A DNA stretch of 64,000 nucleotides from Forficula auricularia (GCA_024734495.1 JALMQS010000187.1:9316769-9380768); one strand, 5' to 3'. Positions 10,288 to 21,949 are shown, numbered from the stretch's first letter. The notes: generated from the sequence alone by a model not told the origin. Made by a program: numbers and translations.

Positions 10288-11630
10288 CTGGCCATTAAAG
10301 AAGCCATTGTCTACTGGCAACACTGGCTGCTCGATCGAAACTTCACTGTAATCACAGACCACAAGCCGCTGGAAAGTCTGAAGGTAAAGGCCAGAACGGA
10401 TGAACCATTGGGGGACCTAATCTTCTATCTTTCACAATACTCATTCAAAATTATATACGAGCCCGGAAAAACAAACATAGAGGCGGATGCTCTATCGAGA
10501 AATCCGGTGCTGGAAAGTTTTGAAAATGAAGAAGATGTACTAAAAGTAGTAAACATGGTTACAATGGAGGACATCGTAAATGATCAAACCCGAAATAAAA
10601 ATGAACTGGAAACTTCGAAGAATGTAGTAAAGAAAGGAAATATATGTTTTAAAAATCTAAATAAAAGAACAAGGATATATGTTTCGGAAATGTTTGGAGA
10701 AAAATTAATAAATAAAATCCACGAATACTATGGACATATTGGAATGCAGCACTTGTTAAATAAAATAAGACCGCAATACTATTTTAAGAATATGGACGCC
10801 ATGGTAGAAAGATTTTGTAAACAATGCAATGACTGTATCGAAGGCAAATCCAGAAGAGGCAGAATATTAGGAAATCCTTCGCAATTAGGACCGGCGACCA
10901 GGCCATATCAGATAATGTCAATTGACACAATCGGAGGATTTACAGGGTACAACTCTAAAAAAAAATACATGCATATTTTAGTAGATCACTTCACAAGATT
11001 TGTTTTTGGTTCAACATCCACGACACAAACAGCCAAAGATTTCATAAAACTAATAGAACCCATCACGAAAAAGAACAAAATAGACACACTGCTCGGGGAT
11101 CAGTACGCGGGAATAAACTCTAGAGAATTCAAAGAATATTTAAAAGAAAAGAACATAAAAATGATATTCACGGGTACTGACTGTCCAGAATCAAACGGGC
11201 TAAATGAAAAGGCTAAATCAATCTATAACTAACAGATTAAGAGTGAAGATAAACAGTGAGAAGAATAAAAAAAGATCGGAGATCGTTCCGGAAAAGTCTG
11301 CAGGCAGAAGAAAACTTAGAAGAAAACAGTAAAAAGGCACTGGAAAACTCCATTAAAAATTTCGAGGTAAATGCAAAAAGATTAAGCAAAAACAGAAAAG
11401 AACATACGTTTAAGAAGAATGATTTGGTTTATATAGAAATGGGAAACAAGTTAAACAGAAGAAAACTAGACAAAGTAAGGAGAGGTCCGTACAAAATAAT
11501 TCAAAGAATTTCAAATTCAGTTTACGAAGTAAACCTGGCAAAAAGAGGTAAAAACGCCACACTATTTCATATCAAGAAATTGCTTCCTTATCTCCGCAGT
11601 GCGGAAAGAAAATCTGGGGGGGAGATGTAA
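10288..11630 (+). pseudogene. Ty3/gypsy retrotransposon pol fragment: RNase H end and integrase
   Basis: The frame opening at 10288 starts inside RNase H (AIKEAIVYWQHWLLDRNF, VITDHKPLESL, then the final-aspartate motif EADALSRNP). The integrase follows with an HHCC zinc finger (H-x4-H-x26-C-x2-C, from HEYYGH to CKQC). The DDE core has D in MSIDTI, D 57 residues later in LLGDQYAG, and E after 35 more in SNGLNEKA. The D-to-E spacing of 35 is classical. The frame stops at 11232 by a frameshift. The continuation TNRLRVKI is in another frame, and a third frame (11256-11630) gives the C-terminal GPY/F domain (RRGPYKIIQR, FHIKKLLPY). Gag, protease and the reverse transcriptase palm are missing. No 5' LTR is visible. 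The copy is dead. Confidence 0.9.
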
Positions 11631-11975
11631 ATTTGAAATTAACGCCAAAATGACAAAGCACGGAACGCCCTCAGAAGGAGACGAGAAGAATCAAATATCT
11701 AACCTTAACACGTCTTTTTGATATCATTTTATAATATAGCATTATATAGAGTCTTATAAGAATTTAATATTATAATAGAAATAATTGTAACACTGTAAAT
11801 ATATTATTATTCTAAATTATATTTAGAATAAATAAAGGACATTGAATTTTGATTCTTCTTTATAGGTAATTAATCATGTTCATTCAAACAATATTGTATT
11901 ATATATGTAAATAATATTTCTGACAATATATTCTTCTTTATAGCTGAATCAATCTTTAATTACCTGTCAAAACCC
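11614..11975 (+). repeat. polypurine tract and candidate 3' LTR of the gypsy copy
   Basis: A purine run (gggggggaga) overlaps the pol stop codon and is followed by tgtaaatttgaaatt, the expected position and TG start of a 3' LTR. An AATAAA lies near 11828. The right border is uncertain, because no 5' LTR exists in the window for comparison; somewhere between 11850 and 11975 is my estimate. Confidence 0.5.
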
Positions 11976-12173
11976 CACGGGGAAGAATAAACATTATTAC
12001 ATATATATTTTTTTATTTCAAAAAAGATTAAAACTATTGATGAAAAAAATATGCAAAAACACCAATTTTTTCCTAACCGATTATTTAGATTTTAATTTCT
12101 TTATTTTCTTTGAAAGACGGACTGTTAAGCGAAATAAAAGTGGGTTCTAATGAAAGCCAGCCCATAAATTATT

Positions 12174-12426
12174 TACTTTTATTCAATTTCCGACGTCCTG
12201 GAGACTTTTTTCTCTCCTTCTTCAGGGTATTGAATAGTTATTGCTGGGTGAGTATAACTCGGTTCTCATTTGTCTCTCTTGTAAATTACAAGTTGTAAAT
12301 ATTGTTTCTATCACTGAAAGGAGAGACAAATGGGAACCGAGTTATACTCACCCATCAATAACTATTCAATACCCTGAAGAAGGAGAGGAAAAAAGTCTCC
12401 GAAACGTCGGAAATTGAATAAAAGTA
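12174..12426. mobile_element. palindromic hammerhead element
   Basis: The arms are about 110 bp, inverted, around a centre near 12300. The right arm has an intact hammerhead. The left arm (12192-12225, minus strand) has the same site with CTGAAGA kept but GAAA changed to AGGA, so one of the two ribozymes is dead. Confidence 0.75.
12374..12408 (+). ncRNA. hammerhead ribozyme core (CTGAAGA/GAAACGTC family)
   Basis: CTGAAGA at 12374, a stem II GGAG/CTCC, and GAAACGTC at 12401-12408. Stem I forms from attcaat plus cc before the core and gg plus attgaat after it, with a small internal loop between. Stem III is loopless ACGT. Confidence 0.85.
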
Positions 12427-12667
12427 CCGGTGATCAAATAAAAGTTAAAGACTTAATAGACGAGTTCGCAATGGTTAAAAGTAGGAGGAAACCAATGTAA
12501 GGAAACATAATAAAGACTTCCCAAAGTAGAAAACATTGATACGTTAGTTTATTTTTGTTAATTTTTCTTTTTAATCAAGTATTCCAATAATAATGTATTT
12601 TTTAGTTTGTAAAAGAATAGACCTTTTCAAATGTAATTAAAATTAAAAAAAGTAACTCTCGGTGTTT

Positions 12668-13902
12668 TTAACCGACTTCAAAAAAGGAGGAGGTTCTCTA
12701 TTCGACTGAATTTTTTTTTTTTTTTTTTTTTTGTGCCTATGTTACCTCATATCTCCGCCAAATTGTCAACCGATTTTGAAATTTTTTTTTGCATTGGGTC
12801 CAGTCTAGCTTCCGATTGGTCCCATTTTTTTTCGATTTTTTTTCATAGGTATTAGACCTTTTTTATTAGGTTTGTTTAGACCTAACCTCTTTGTTTATGA
12901 ACCGATTTCGATGGTTCTTTTTTATCCGAAAGGGGGTGTCTTAGGGATGGTGTCATATTAATTTGGTCAAGTTCTGATGATATGATCACTATTAATAACA
13001 TCACTAAAAAGAGAAAAATAAGAATTTTTAAGAAAAAAATAAAAACCGACTTCAAAAAATTAAATGTATAAAATAATTATTATCTTATTTAGTTACAACT
13101 AAACGACGAAATATTAACACGAAATTACTTTTTGAATTCGGTACCAAACAAACTATACCTATAAGCGAGCATATCCTCCAAACGTACTAAGTAAGATCCG
13201 TCGAGTGCGATTCATAAAAGGTATATGTTTGGCACCGACTTCAAAAGTAATTTCGTGTTAATATTTCGTCGTTTAGTTGTAACTAAATAAGATAATAATT
13301 ATTTCATACCTTTTAGTGTATTTTATTTGTTGCATTTAATTTTTTGAAGTCGGTTTTTATTTTTTCTTAAAAATTTTTATTATTAGGTTTGTTTAGACCT
13401 AACCTCTTTGTTTATGAACCGATTTCGATGGTTCTTTTTTTATCCGAAAGGGGTGTCTTAGGGATGGTGTCATATTAATTTGGTCAAGTTCTGATGATAT
13501 GATCAGTATTAATAACATCACTAAAAAGAGAAAAATAAAAATAATTTTTAAGAAAAAATAAAAACCGACTTCAAAAAATTAAACGCAACAAATAAAATAC
13601 ACTAAAAGGTATAAAATAATTATTATCTTATTTAGTTACAACTAAACGACGAAATATTAACATGAAATTACTTTTTGAAGTTGGTGCCAAACATATACCT
13701 TTTATGAATCGCACTCGACGGATCTTACTTAGTACATTTGGCGGGTACGCTCGCTTATATGTATAGTTTGTTTGGCACCGACTTCAAAAAGTAATTTCAT
13801 GTTAATATTTCGTCGTTTAGTTGTAACTAAATAAGATAATAATTATTTTATACCTTTTAGTGTATTTTATTTGTTGCGTTTAATTTTTTGAAGTTGGTTT
13901 TT
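12668..13902. repeat. foldback repeat of the accgacttcaaaa family, tandemly duplicated
   Basis: Two palindromes bounded by aaaaaccgacttcaaaa and its complement lie at 13041-13358 and 13560-13902. Each is preceded by the same unique-looking block (12862-13040 and 13380-13558), giving a direct duplication of about 520 bp. The leader accgacttcaaaaaaggagg at 12668 marks the element end. The inner loop contains gatccgtcgagtgcgattca. Related copies are at 18067-18906, 47950-48212 and 55306-56000. This word is, to my knowledge, widespread in insect repeats. No ORF is present. Confidence 0.75.
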
Positions 13903-14229
13903 ATTTTTTCTTAAAAATCATTTTTATTATGAACACCCGTTTATGGACTCGTTATATTTAGTTTTTTTTTTTAAACAATGACTTTGGCACAGATGTGACA
14001 TGTTTCAAGGGGGCGGTAGTCAGAATAGTGCCTAGGGGCGAAATATTTATAAATCCGTCTCTGCACGAATACATACAAATACAATGCAATATTTATTATT
14101 TGTCCGTAAATTAAAGTAGAATAGAATATTAAGGTTTCAATAGACAGAAGCGCCGTGAAAAGTTGGTCCGTATAAACGTATAATACGTATTTGACCAAAA
14201 ATCAGATCAATGACGATATGTGACTAGGT

Positions 14230-14300
14230 CAGGGCTTTCCAAACTTTTCCAAGTCGCGACGCTTTTTTTTAATTAACATTTTTCCATTGCGCCCTAACCT
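14230..14300 (+). mobile_element. hAT-like terminal sequence, partner not found
   Basis: cagggctttccaaactttt followed by aagtcgcgacg has the form of a non-autonomous hAT end. No matching inverted end with an 8-bp duplication was located. Confidence 0.35.
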
Positions 14301-14403
14301 AAATAAAATTATGTCTAACCTTAAAAGTAAGAGATAAAAATAAATAATAAATAAATTTTTAGCTTCTCATTTTGTTTTTGTCTAGTTAGTCAATAAATAA
14401 ATA

Positions 14404-14470
14404 AGATTTGAATTTTTGGTTAAAACACACAAAATTAATTGTGTGTGATTAAATTAAAAATTCAAATCTT
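14404..14470. repeat. perfect-arm hairpin
   Basis: aagatttgaattttt at 14404 is complemented by aaaaattcaaatctt ending at 14470, with further pairing inside (cacacaa/ttgtgtg). Confidence 0.8.
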
Positions 14471-14583
14471 AATAAAATTAATCACAAAAATAAAAGATTG
14501 GCCAGCTTCATTAGTGGAAATAAATAATTTGAAATAAAAATAAATAGGACGCATTGGATTTCCTTCACTGACTTTTCAAAACC

Positions 14584-14615
14584 CTGAAGAAGGAGGGAAT
14601 AGCCTCCGAAACGTT
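14584..14615 (+). ncRNA. hammerhead ribozyme core (CTGAAGA/GAAACGTT)
   Basis: CTGAAGA, stem II GGAGG/CCTCC, GAAACGTT. Stem I begins with six pairs, aaaacc before the core and ggtttt after it. A single, non-palindromic copy. Confidence 0.85.
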
Positions 14616-14699
14616 GGTTTTATGAATAAAAAGATATTGTAAATTATCTTCTTCTTTTTTTGGACTGCCTCATCGATATCCACTTAATTCACTTATCAG

Positions 14700-15250
14700 T
14701 CCGTCTCCAAAAATTATTCCAATCTTATATAAAAATAAATATGTTTATGTGTAATTTTTTTTCTTTTTTTTAAGTAGTAATTAATATTTTGCTTTCTTTT
14801 TTGTGTTTTGGTTTGAGAAATGTTCATTCGTTAATATATGTTAATTCGGATTTCTAATCCCATGATAGCAAATAAACGAAAGGTCGTAGAAAGTTCATTT
14901 AGGTCCCATAATAATATCTGATGTCGATCTGTCTAAATTCGTATAATCCACCATCGAAAATCGAATTCGAATTTTTTTTACGAAAATAAAAAATTAAATC
15001 ATTTTGATTTGGAAATTGTATTGTAAATTAAGCACGCCCAAGGGTGAAAAACAACCTCCTGACATATAATTAAAAATATTCCATTCCATCGGATTTAATA
15101 GATGACACCATCTTATTATGATTTTCTAATGAGTATTTAATTTAATTTTTTAAGAATTAAACAGATTAAGTAAGACACAAGTAGAGATTGTTTAATTGAT
15201 CGTGTAGACTAATGAGATAGATGGAAATTAATTAAACATAATAGTAATTA
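14700..15250. other. A+T-rich stretch without recognised feature
   Basis: No gene or shared repeat seen. Confidence 0.45.
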
Positions 15251-15262
15251 ACATTTCTTTAC

Positions 15263-15307
15263 CTTTGAATCGGCGTAGCTGTTCCCTGGAGTGTCTCTGG
15301 AAGCCAA
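15263..15307 (-). CDS. candidate 45-bp micro-exon of a host gene
   Basis: On the minus strand cattttag precedes 45 bases ending CAAAG before gtaaag. The open frame gives LASRDTPGNSYADSK and both borders are in phase 0. It would therefore join in frame to the 119-base exon at 5446-5564, whose first codon is AGA. The block is single-copy and more G+C-rich than its flanks. The protein is not recognised. A short conserved noncoding block is the main alternative. Confidence 0.45.
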
Positions 15308-15469
15308 CTAAAATGAAAGAAAGAGCGCCGTTATTGATAAAGCTCTCTCGAGCGGGCGAAATTCCCAATAAATTTGATAAAGATTATTTCGAGAAATTCA
15401 CGCATACGAATTAGTAATAAAATAATAAGAAAATAATATTTCTTTAATTACTATATAAATAATATTATA

Positions 15470-16475
15470 CAGGATGGTGCATAAAGATCTAACACATTTT
15501 GAAGAGGTATAAAAAAATGAAAAAATTTAACTAGAAAAAAACTGAATATATTTTTGAAAAGAACATAAAATATTTTTTTTTTAATGTGTTTTAAACATTA
15601 TATCGGACGAAAAAAGGGGGGGGGGGGGTCAAAAATGAAAATTCTAGCCCTTTCGACCAAACTAAACCAAATTTTGTATACATATTCTGTGGACCCCCAG
15701 AAGGCTGTAAATGCAACAAATAACCATCCAAAAAAGAGGGGAGGGTCAAAAATGATTATTCTAGTCCTTTCGACCAAACTAAGTACCTATACAAAATTTG
15801 GTTAGTTTTTGCCGAGGGGTGATCCGCGATTGGAAGTAGGTGTACACCTCTTTGGAAGTATTTTGGAAGTACTTGGAAATATTTAGAAGTACTTGGAAAT
15901 ATTTGGAAGTACTTGAAAATATTTTGAAGTACTTGGAAATATTTGAAAGTGCTTGGGAATATTTGAAAGTGGTTGGAAATATTTAGAAGTACTTGGAAAT
16001 ATTTGAAAGCACTTGGAAACATTTGGAAGTACTTCGAAATATTTGGAATTACTTGGAAATATTTGGAATTATTTGGAAATATTTTGAATACTTGGAAATA
16101 TTTGAAGTACTTGAAATATTTGGAAGTACTTGGAAATATTTGGAAGTACTTGGAAATATTTGGAAGTACAAGTGGAAGTAGGTGTACAGCATATTAGATC
16201 GCGGTTCACCCCTCGGTTTTTGCATTTCTAGCCTTCTGACGTCCATAGAATATGTATACAAAATTTGGTTGAGTTTGGTCGAAAGGGCTAGAATTTTCAT
16301 TTTTGACCCCCCTCCCTTTTTTTCGTCTGATATAATGTTTAATTATATATAATGTTTAAATCACATTTAAAAAAATTATTTTATGTTCTTTTCAAAAATA
16401 TATTCAGTTTTTTCTAGTTAAATTTTTCATTTTTTTATACCTCCTCAAAATCTGTAGATCTTTATGCCCCACCAT
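15470..16475. mobile_element. foldback transposon with long arms and central minisatellite
   Basis: The left arm starts at 15470 (ggtgcataaagatct) and is complemented by the right arm ending at 16475 (agatctttatgcccc). Pairing extends roughly 380 bp inward and includes the gaattttcatttttgac block and a G-run of about 12 facing C-runs in the other arm. The word ttata lies at both outer borders (15465-15469 and 16476-16480), a possible 5-bp target duplication. The left arm contains an extra internal copy of its own gggtcaaaaatga segment. Overlapping ORFs are translations of the repeat and are not genes. Confidence 0.75.
15850..16186. repeat. 20-bp minisatellite, about 16 units
   Basis: The unit is tttggaagtacttggaaata with point changes and occasional one-base length changes. 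It sits exactly between the two arms of the foldback element. Confidence 0.9.
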
Positions 16476-16499
16476 TTATAATAAAATTTTTAATTTCCT

Positions 16500-17935
16500 A
16501 TTAATTAATAGCAGAGAATAATATATCTATTGAATCGATTTGAAAGCTTGTATTTTACTTTTTTTACTAAAAAATTATTTCATACTATAGAGTTGTACAA
16601 TATGTTAAAAAAATTTGTAGCAATTTTCAGCTCATCAACTAAAACGTTTCAAGATTAGCATTTTGTATTCTCAAGAAACATTTTCAGGTAAAAAGCTATA
16701 ATTTAATATATAAAATATGGTTTTATAGAAAGTCTGATTTGGATTTTTCAAATCCTGAATTTGATATGGAAAAGTCCGCATTTGATTTTTAAATCCTTAA
16801 TTTGATATGGAAAAGTCCCCATTTGATTTTTAAAATCTGAATTTTATATGGAAAAGTTCGAATTTGAAGTTAAGAACCTATATAAAGATTTGAACTCATT
16901 TCACTCACACAACAGCAATATTTATTTAAAGTAGCTATAGTAACTTCACAAACTAAATGCAAACTCTCAACTGATTTAAACAAGTTCTATAATAACAGCG
17001 AAACGTTGCTATTGATCGCTTAATATAACACTTAGTAGTATTGTTCATTTTCCTATGAAAAATTGATATATGTATTTAATAAATATTAATATTTATTTTC
17101 TGTGTATGACTAATCTACTATGAAGTCGTTCATTCCCAGTTATAACAGACCAAAAGGCGAGACTAGGCTTGTTTACCTTTTTTTAGCCTCTCTAATTTGG
17201 GAGATTTTTATTTTTAAATCTAGAAAATTTAATTACACTAGTGTTAGAAATGATTACTTAATAATTTGTTTGGATTTAGTATCTAATTTAATAGCGGAGG
17301 GTGTTAAATGTTTGAAAATCGAGTGTTTCGCGCAAGTGACGGTTTTTAAAAAAATCAATTGCTTCAAACACTCGGTTTTCAAACATTTATACAATTTACA
17401 TATACAAAGGGTAAAAGTAGGTAGGAATTTATTTATTTCAATGACATTAATTCCTATAATAACTTACACAATATAAAATATAGGAAGGTACATTATTTTT
17501 AATTATAATTATAATAATTGAATGTAATATAAAAATTCCAATCTTGTTAATAAATAAATTCTTACTATAAAATTAAATAAACGGTTAATGCTATGAACAA
17601 TAAAGATTTACTAGGGGAAATAATTCAAATGAAGATATTCTATTAGAATGTTGACAGAAATTAGAAAAAAATGAAAATTTACTTTTATTTTGAATTCCAT
17701 ACCAGTTAGTTGCTGTAATAAAAATGATATAACCCTTAATGTAATTTGTCTAAATGATAAATGCATTCGGTTCTGAATTTGGATTTGGAAACATGGAAAA
17801 TGAATTCTGCTCATTACCTCTGGATGTATAGCATTAAAAATAAATAAATGAAGAATTTTCATTAACCTAACTTTGTCATTATAAAGAAAAAAATATTTAT
17901 TGATTGTATTTAAAATATTTAAAAAATTCACCTTC
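16500..17935. other. A+T-rich stretch with small repeats
   Basis: Three tandem units of about 42 bp (tttgatatggaaaagtcc) span about 16745-16865. A hairpin with 23-bp arms (aaatgtttgaaaatcgag and its complement) lies at 17306-17388. The ORFs at 17120-17476 and 17611-17931 are A+T-driven and match nothing I recognise. Confidence 0.5.
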
Positions 17936-17939
17936 GACC

Positions 17940-18045
17940 CTTACCCAGCCCATAAAAACCCTTCTTCTTCTTCTTTTCACGATGGAGGGGCCAACCCAGG
18001 CCTTTAGGGGATGCACCAAAAAGGTGTAACTCCTTCTCTCATCAT
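17940..18045 (+). repeat. 3' end of a non-LTR retroelement
   Basis: gatggaggggccaacccagg and cctttaggggatgcacc recur at 47745-47790 with only a few changes. They resemble the 3' UTR close to the poly(A) of the reverse transcriptase family at 38.5 kb (tggtgcacccc). Confidence 0.45.
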
Positions 18046-18066
18046 TATCATTAAAATATATATATA

Positions 18067-18906
18067 TATATTTTTAACCGACTTCAAAAAAGGAGAAGGT
18101 TCTCTATTCGACTGATTTTTTTTTGTGTCTATGTTACCTCATATCTCCGCCAATTGTGAACCGATTTTGAAAAATGTTTTTGCATTGGGTTCAGTCTAGC
18201 TTCCCATTAGACCTGTTTTTTTCATTGGTAGTAGACCTTTTTTGTTAGATTTGTTCAGGCCTAACTTCTTTGTTTATGAACTAATTTCGATGATTCTTTT
18301 TTTATTGGGAAGGGGGTATCTTAGGGATGGTGCCATATTAATTTGGTCAAGTTCTGATGATATGATCAACGACGAAATAACGTAAATCTCTAATTCTTAT
18401 GAGCAAATAATCGAAATTATGACAAATAAAATCTTTTATAAAGGTATTATATTAAGTCACTATTAATAACATCACTAAAAAGAGAAAAATAAAAATAATT
18501 TAAAAATAAAAAATAAAACCGACTTCAAAAAACTTAAATGCAACAAATAAAATAATAATAACTTAAAAATAAAATAAAATCCACTAAAAGGTATAAAATA
18601 ATTATCTTATTTAGTTACAACTAAACGACGAAATATTAACATGAAATTATTTTTTGAAGTCGGTGCCAAACATATACATTTATTAATCGCACTTGGCGGA
18701 TCTTGCTTAGTACGTTTGGCAGGTACTCTCGCTTATAGGTATAGTTTGTTTGGCACCGACTTCAAAAAGTATATTTCATGTTAATATTTCGTCGTTTAGT
18801 TGCTAGCTAAATAAGATAATTATTTTATACCTTTTAGTGGATTTTATTTTATTTTAAGTTATTATTATTTTATTTGTTGCATTTAAGATTTTTGAAGTCG
18901 GTTTTA
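18067..18906. repeat. accgacttcaaaa foldback, third copy
   Basis: The leader accgacttcaaaaaaggag and the block tatcttagggatggtgcc match 12668-13040. The palindrome 18515-18906 follows. About 100 bp unlike the 12.9 kb copy lie between tgatatgatca and cactattaataaca (about 18366-18455). Confidence 0.75.
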
Positions 18907-18929
18907 TTTTATTTTTTAAATTATATAAT

Positions 18930-19144
18930 ACAATCTTGAACAGGTTTATTTTTAAACCAAACGTTTTCGGAGAATTTCTTTCTTTTTCAATGGTAAAAAT
19001 TTTCACAAAAGAAAAAAAAAGTTGCTTCCTCTAAGATTCAGAAAGAAACACTTTTTTTTTATATTTTTTGAAAATTTTTACCAATGAAAAAAGGGAAATT
19101 CTCCCGAAACGTTAGGTTTAAAAATAAACGTGTTCAAGATTGTT
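18930..19144. mobile_element. palindromic hammerhead-type element, cores decayed
   Basis: The arms acaatcttgaac.. and ..gttcaagattgt are inverted. The right arm has GAAACGTT (19106-19113) after a GGGA/TCCC stem, but CTGANGA has become atgaaaa. The left arm is similarly degraded. A half copy of the same family is at 29068-29180. Confidence 0.65.
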
Positions 19145-19287
19145 TTATAAAAGATTTGTATATTCTTTTAATATTTGTCATTATATTATAGTGAAATACT
19201 AATTTTATTATTATTATTATTTACACATTTCACTACTCTTAACACTCAGAAAGATCAGCTCGCCGGAGTATTAAATTTAGCCTAAAT

Positions 19288-19872
19288 CAGTAGTTCCCAA
19301 AATGGTCCACAGCAAAACACTCTCATGTGTAAACGCACCTTAACATGTAGGTATTTCAACAGAATTCAATGGACTTAAATTTTGATTTTGGACACGTATA
19401 TAAAAATATCGAAATATATTCGAGCTCTCTATATAATATACTATTAGAATAAATTAAAATTTCTTGGAAAGTAAAACTTTATTTTCATAAAAAATTCGAA
19501 AATAAGAGGTAAGGGGGGACCCTTTGTATCACTTACCTATTTTTGGAAGGGTTCATAAATTTAATTTTCAGGAGAGATACTAATAAATATTATATTCGAG
19601 CTCTGTATAAAATTTAAATTTCTTGAAAAGTGAAACTTTTGCTTAAAAAAATCCGACAATGAGAGGTAAGGATTTTTTGGAGTGGTTCATAAATTTAATT
19701 TTTATGAGAGATATACAAATAAATATTATATTCGAGCTCTCTATAAATTATACTATTAGAATAAATTAACATTTCTTGAAAACTAAAACTTTATTTTCTT
19801 AAAAAGGGCGTCTAACCAAAACAGAAAAACATGGCCAGGGGTCTACTAGACAAAAAAGTTTGGGAATCTCTA
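19288..19872. mobile_element. non-autonomous hAT element, 585 bp
   Basis: The left end cagtagttcccaaa and the right end ttgggaatctcta are imperfect inverted repeats. The 8-bp flanks gcctaaat (19280-19287) and ccctaaat (19873-19880) match at 7 of 8. Inside are three tandem, diverged units sharing atattcgagctctctataaa and aggtaagg. No transposase. Confidence 0.75.
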
Positions 19873-19880
19873 CCCTAAAT

Positions 19881-21300
19881 TGATCTACTATTTACTATTT
19901 CTATTTGATTGTTCGAGCTTAGAAATGTCTGAAGTGTGAAAAAAATATTTTAATTTTTTTCATCTTAGTATGGTAACTCGGAAAATTTGTTCTAGTTCTA
20001 AAATTTATCTAAATTTACATTAAGCAAAATTGATTCGATTTTGAACTTTCCAGCTTCAGAAATTTCAAATGAGAAATTGAAAAAGTTCGAAACGGTATTA
20101 GCAGGTATTATCATCCATCTTTGTACCATCGAAGCTTAGAATTCTAGTCCCAATCCCTTTACATATAAAAATTACCAAATTCCCAAAATTTGCGGAGGTC
20201 CTTGCACTTGTTGAAAAAGTTTTTTCAACCCATTAATTTTATTTTATTCTTGTTCCACCTGACCAGGAAGTAATAATCTTAAATAAATTAATAAAAAAAG
20301 ATTCAAAAATTATACACTTAATTAATTTTCAATACTTGTAACATAAGGGTAAAAAACAATTTTTTTTTGTTCATTTGAATATACCTACCCTCTGGATGTT
20401 ATTGAATGACAGAAAAATGTATACCTAAACAGAGTCCTGACGTCACGTCATTGATTCTGGTTTTTCGCTATTACGTATTTATTTTTCAAAACAAAAAGAA
20501 AATATTCCATATTTTAATTGAACTATTGATTAATATTAAAATTTTAAAATTTAAACTTTTATCCACACATTCATTTTCATTCTATATTCAAACAAACATG
20601 GCGTAAGAGCCTGGGGCTCAATTCGAACTTTTATGCACGCACCAGGTTAAAATAAAAAGTGAGGTTTAAATATCCTTACCATTATATATATAAAATACAA
20701 AGAATATCTCGAATATTGTAATTTCCATGCCTTTTATTCCAGTTAAAAATTCAAGAGGGTTCTGAGGGTTGGTCGCATATATATCTATATGTAATTAAGT
20801 AAAAACTAACTCTTATTTCGCTCTCTTTCATTATGACTAAGTACAAAATTGCATTAAGCAATAATCCAATCGGTGAAAAAAAAGTAAGCTAAATTTGTAT
20901 AATTAATATAACCGTTCACTTAAAACTTATTATTAATTATTATTTTTAAGATGTCCATATTTTTTGATAAAAAAAAGTAGTTAACAATTTGCTAATCCGA
21001 CCTAAATGCCTAAAATGCTCATTTATTTATATAATGGCGCCCAAATTTAGTAAATTAAAATTTATGTTAGTTATCGGCTCAAAATATCATAATAAGTTTT
21101 TCGTTTAAATACACCAACCTGAAGTATCTGTTTAATGCTTTTAGTTCTCTTTAGGTTTCTTGTATTTTTCCCAAAATCGTATCTAATGATTTTTTTAATT
21201 GGAAATAATTTCCAAAAATAACCCCTTCTTTGATTAATATAAAAATTATAGTTTCACAGCGCTTTTATTTATAATTTTTATTCAAATCTGAAAATAAAGA
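19881..21300. other. A+T-rich stretch without recognised feature
   Basis: No coding sequence or shared repeat is evident. The 66-residue ORF at 20406 has no recognisable motif. Confidence 0.45.
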
Positions 21301-21308
21301 CAAACTTT

Positions 21309-21362
21309 ATAGGGATTCGAACCCCGCATGTAATCAACAAACTGTCCTACCAAGCCTTTAAT
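21309..21362 (-). repeat. tRNA-like SINE head
   Basis: The minus strand carries gcggggttcgaatccct, a perfect RNA polymerase III B box, about 30 bases after an A-box-like ttggtaggacagt. Acceptor pairing is not evident, so a degraded tRNA-derived SINE is more likely than a gene. Confidence 0.5.
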
Positions 21363-21385
21363 CCAAGCCTAATGTCTATATGCAG

Positions 21386-21530
21386 GGGTATCCAACCTTT
21401 TGGCTTACACGGGCTGTATTTGATGAAAAAACAAATGCTCGGGCCGCATATAAAATATTCCAATTCTATTGATATTTATCAATAAAATATAATAGTTATA
21501 ATGTTGAATAATGTATGTAGTGTATGTCCA
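21386..21530 (+). mobile_element. end of a hAT-type element
   Basis: caggggtatccaaccttttg and ggcttacacgggc are almost the same as at 22454 and related to about 48815. Cag-ggg-tgtccaa is a usual hAT terminal form. The other end was not found. Confidence 0.5.
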
Positions 21531-21949
21531 GATGCTATTGATGATATTTCATTCCAGAGATGGGAGAATATAACTCTTCTGACATGTAAAAAATCATGCA
21601 TAAAAGCTCGGATTCAGTAATTATAATAATAATTATATTGATTTTTATGTAAATTAGTTTTTATATTAAGATTGAAATTGCATTTACTCGTATACATTTT
21701 ATAATGTTTGATTAGAATAAGTAGAGAAAACATATCTTAAATAGAGAGTTTCATTTAGTACACGTATTTACTTAGAGTTTATAATATAGGAATTAGAATA
21801 GATTTAATTGTATGTAGAGACAGTTTCGAATACAAGCTCTGACTTGTTCGTAAGCAAGCCCCGACCTGTTTGCTCGAATTGGAAAAATCTTTAAATACGA
21901 CACTTCTAGGATTTCCCTTTTAACTATTAGGTATAAATCTAATACTCTC

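Larger units (their letters stand above)
10067..14063. mobile_element. hAT-type element filled with nested insertions
   Basis: The left end cagggacggattt and the right end, whose complement is cagagacggattt, are inverted. They are flanked by 8-bp direct repeats cacaaata (10059-10066) and cacgaata (14064-14071), matching at 7 of 8 bases. An 8-bp duplication is the hAT hallmark. Both ends continue into the related word gtgcctag(a/g)ggcg. Only about 200 bp at the left and 130 bp at the right look like the element itself. Between them lie a gypsy pol fragment, a hammerhead palindrome (12174-12426) and a duplicated foldback (12668-13902). No hAT transposase is present. Confidence 0.7.

Noticed and set aside
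15850..16186. Short regular repeat resembling a CRISPR array
   Set aside because: There are no spacers, the units are contiguous and drift gradually, and the DNA is eukaryotic.
15756..16300. ORFs of 62-88 codons in several frames
   Set aside because: They are translations of the 20-bp minisatellite and its flanking arms; all frames are open because of the unit, not because of coding.
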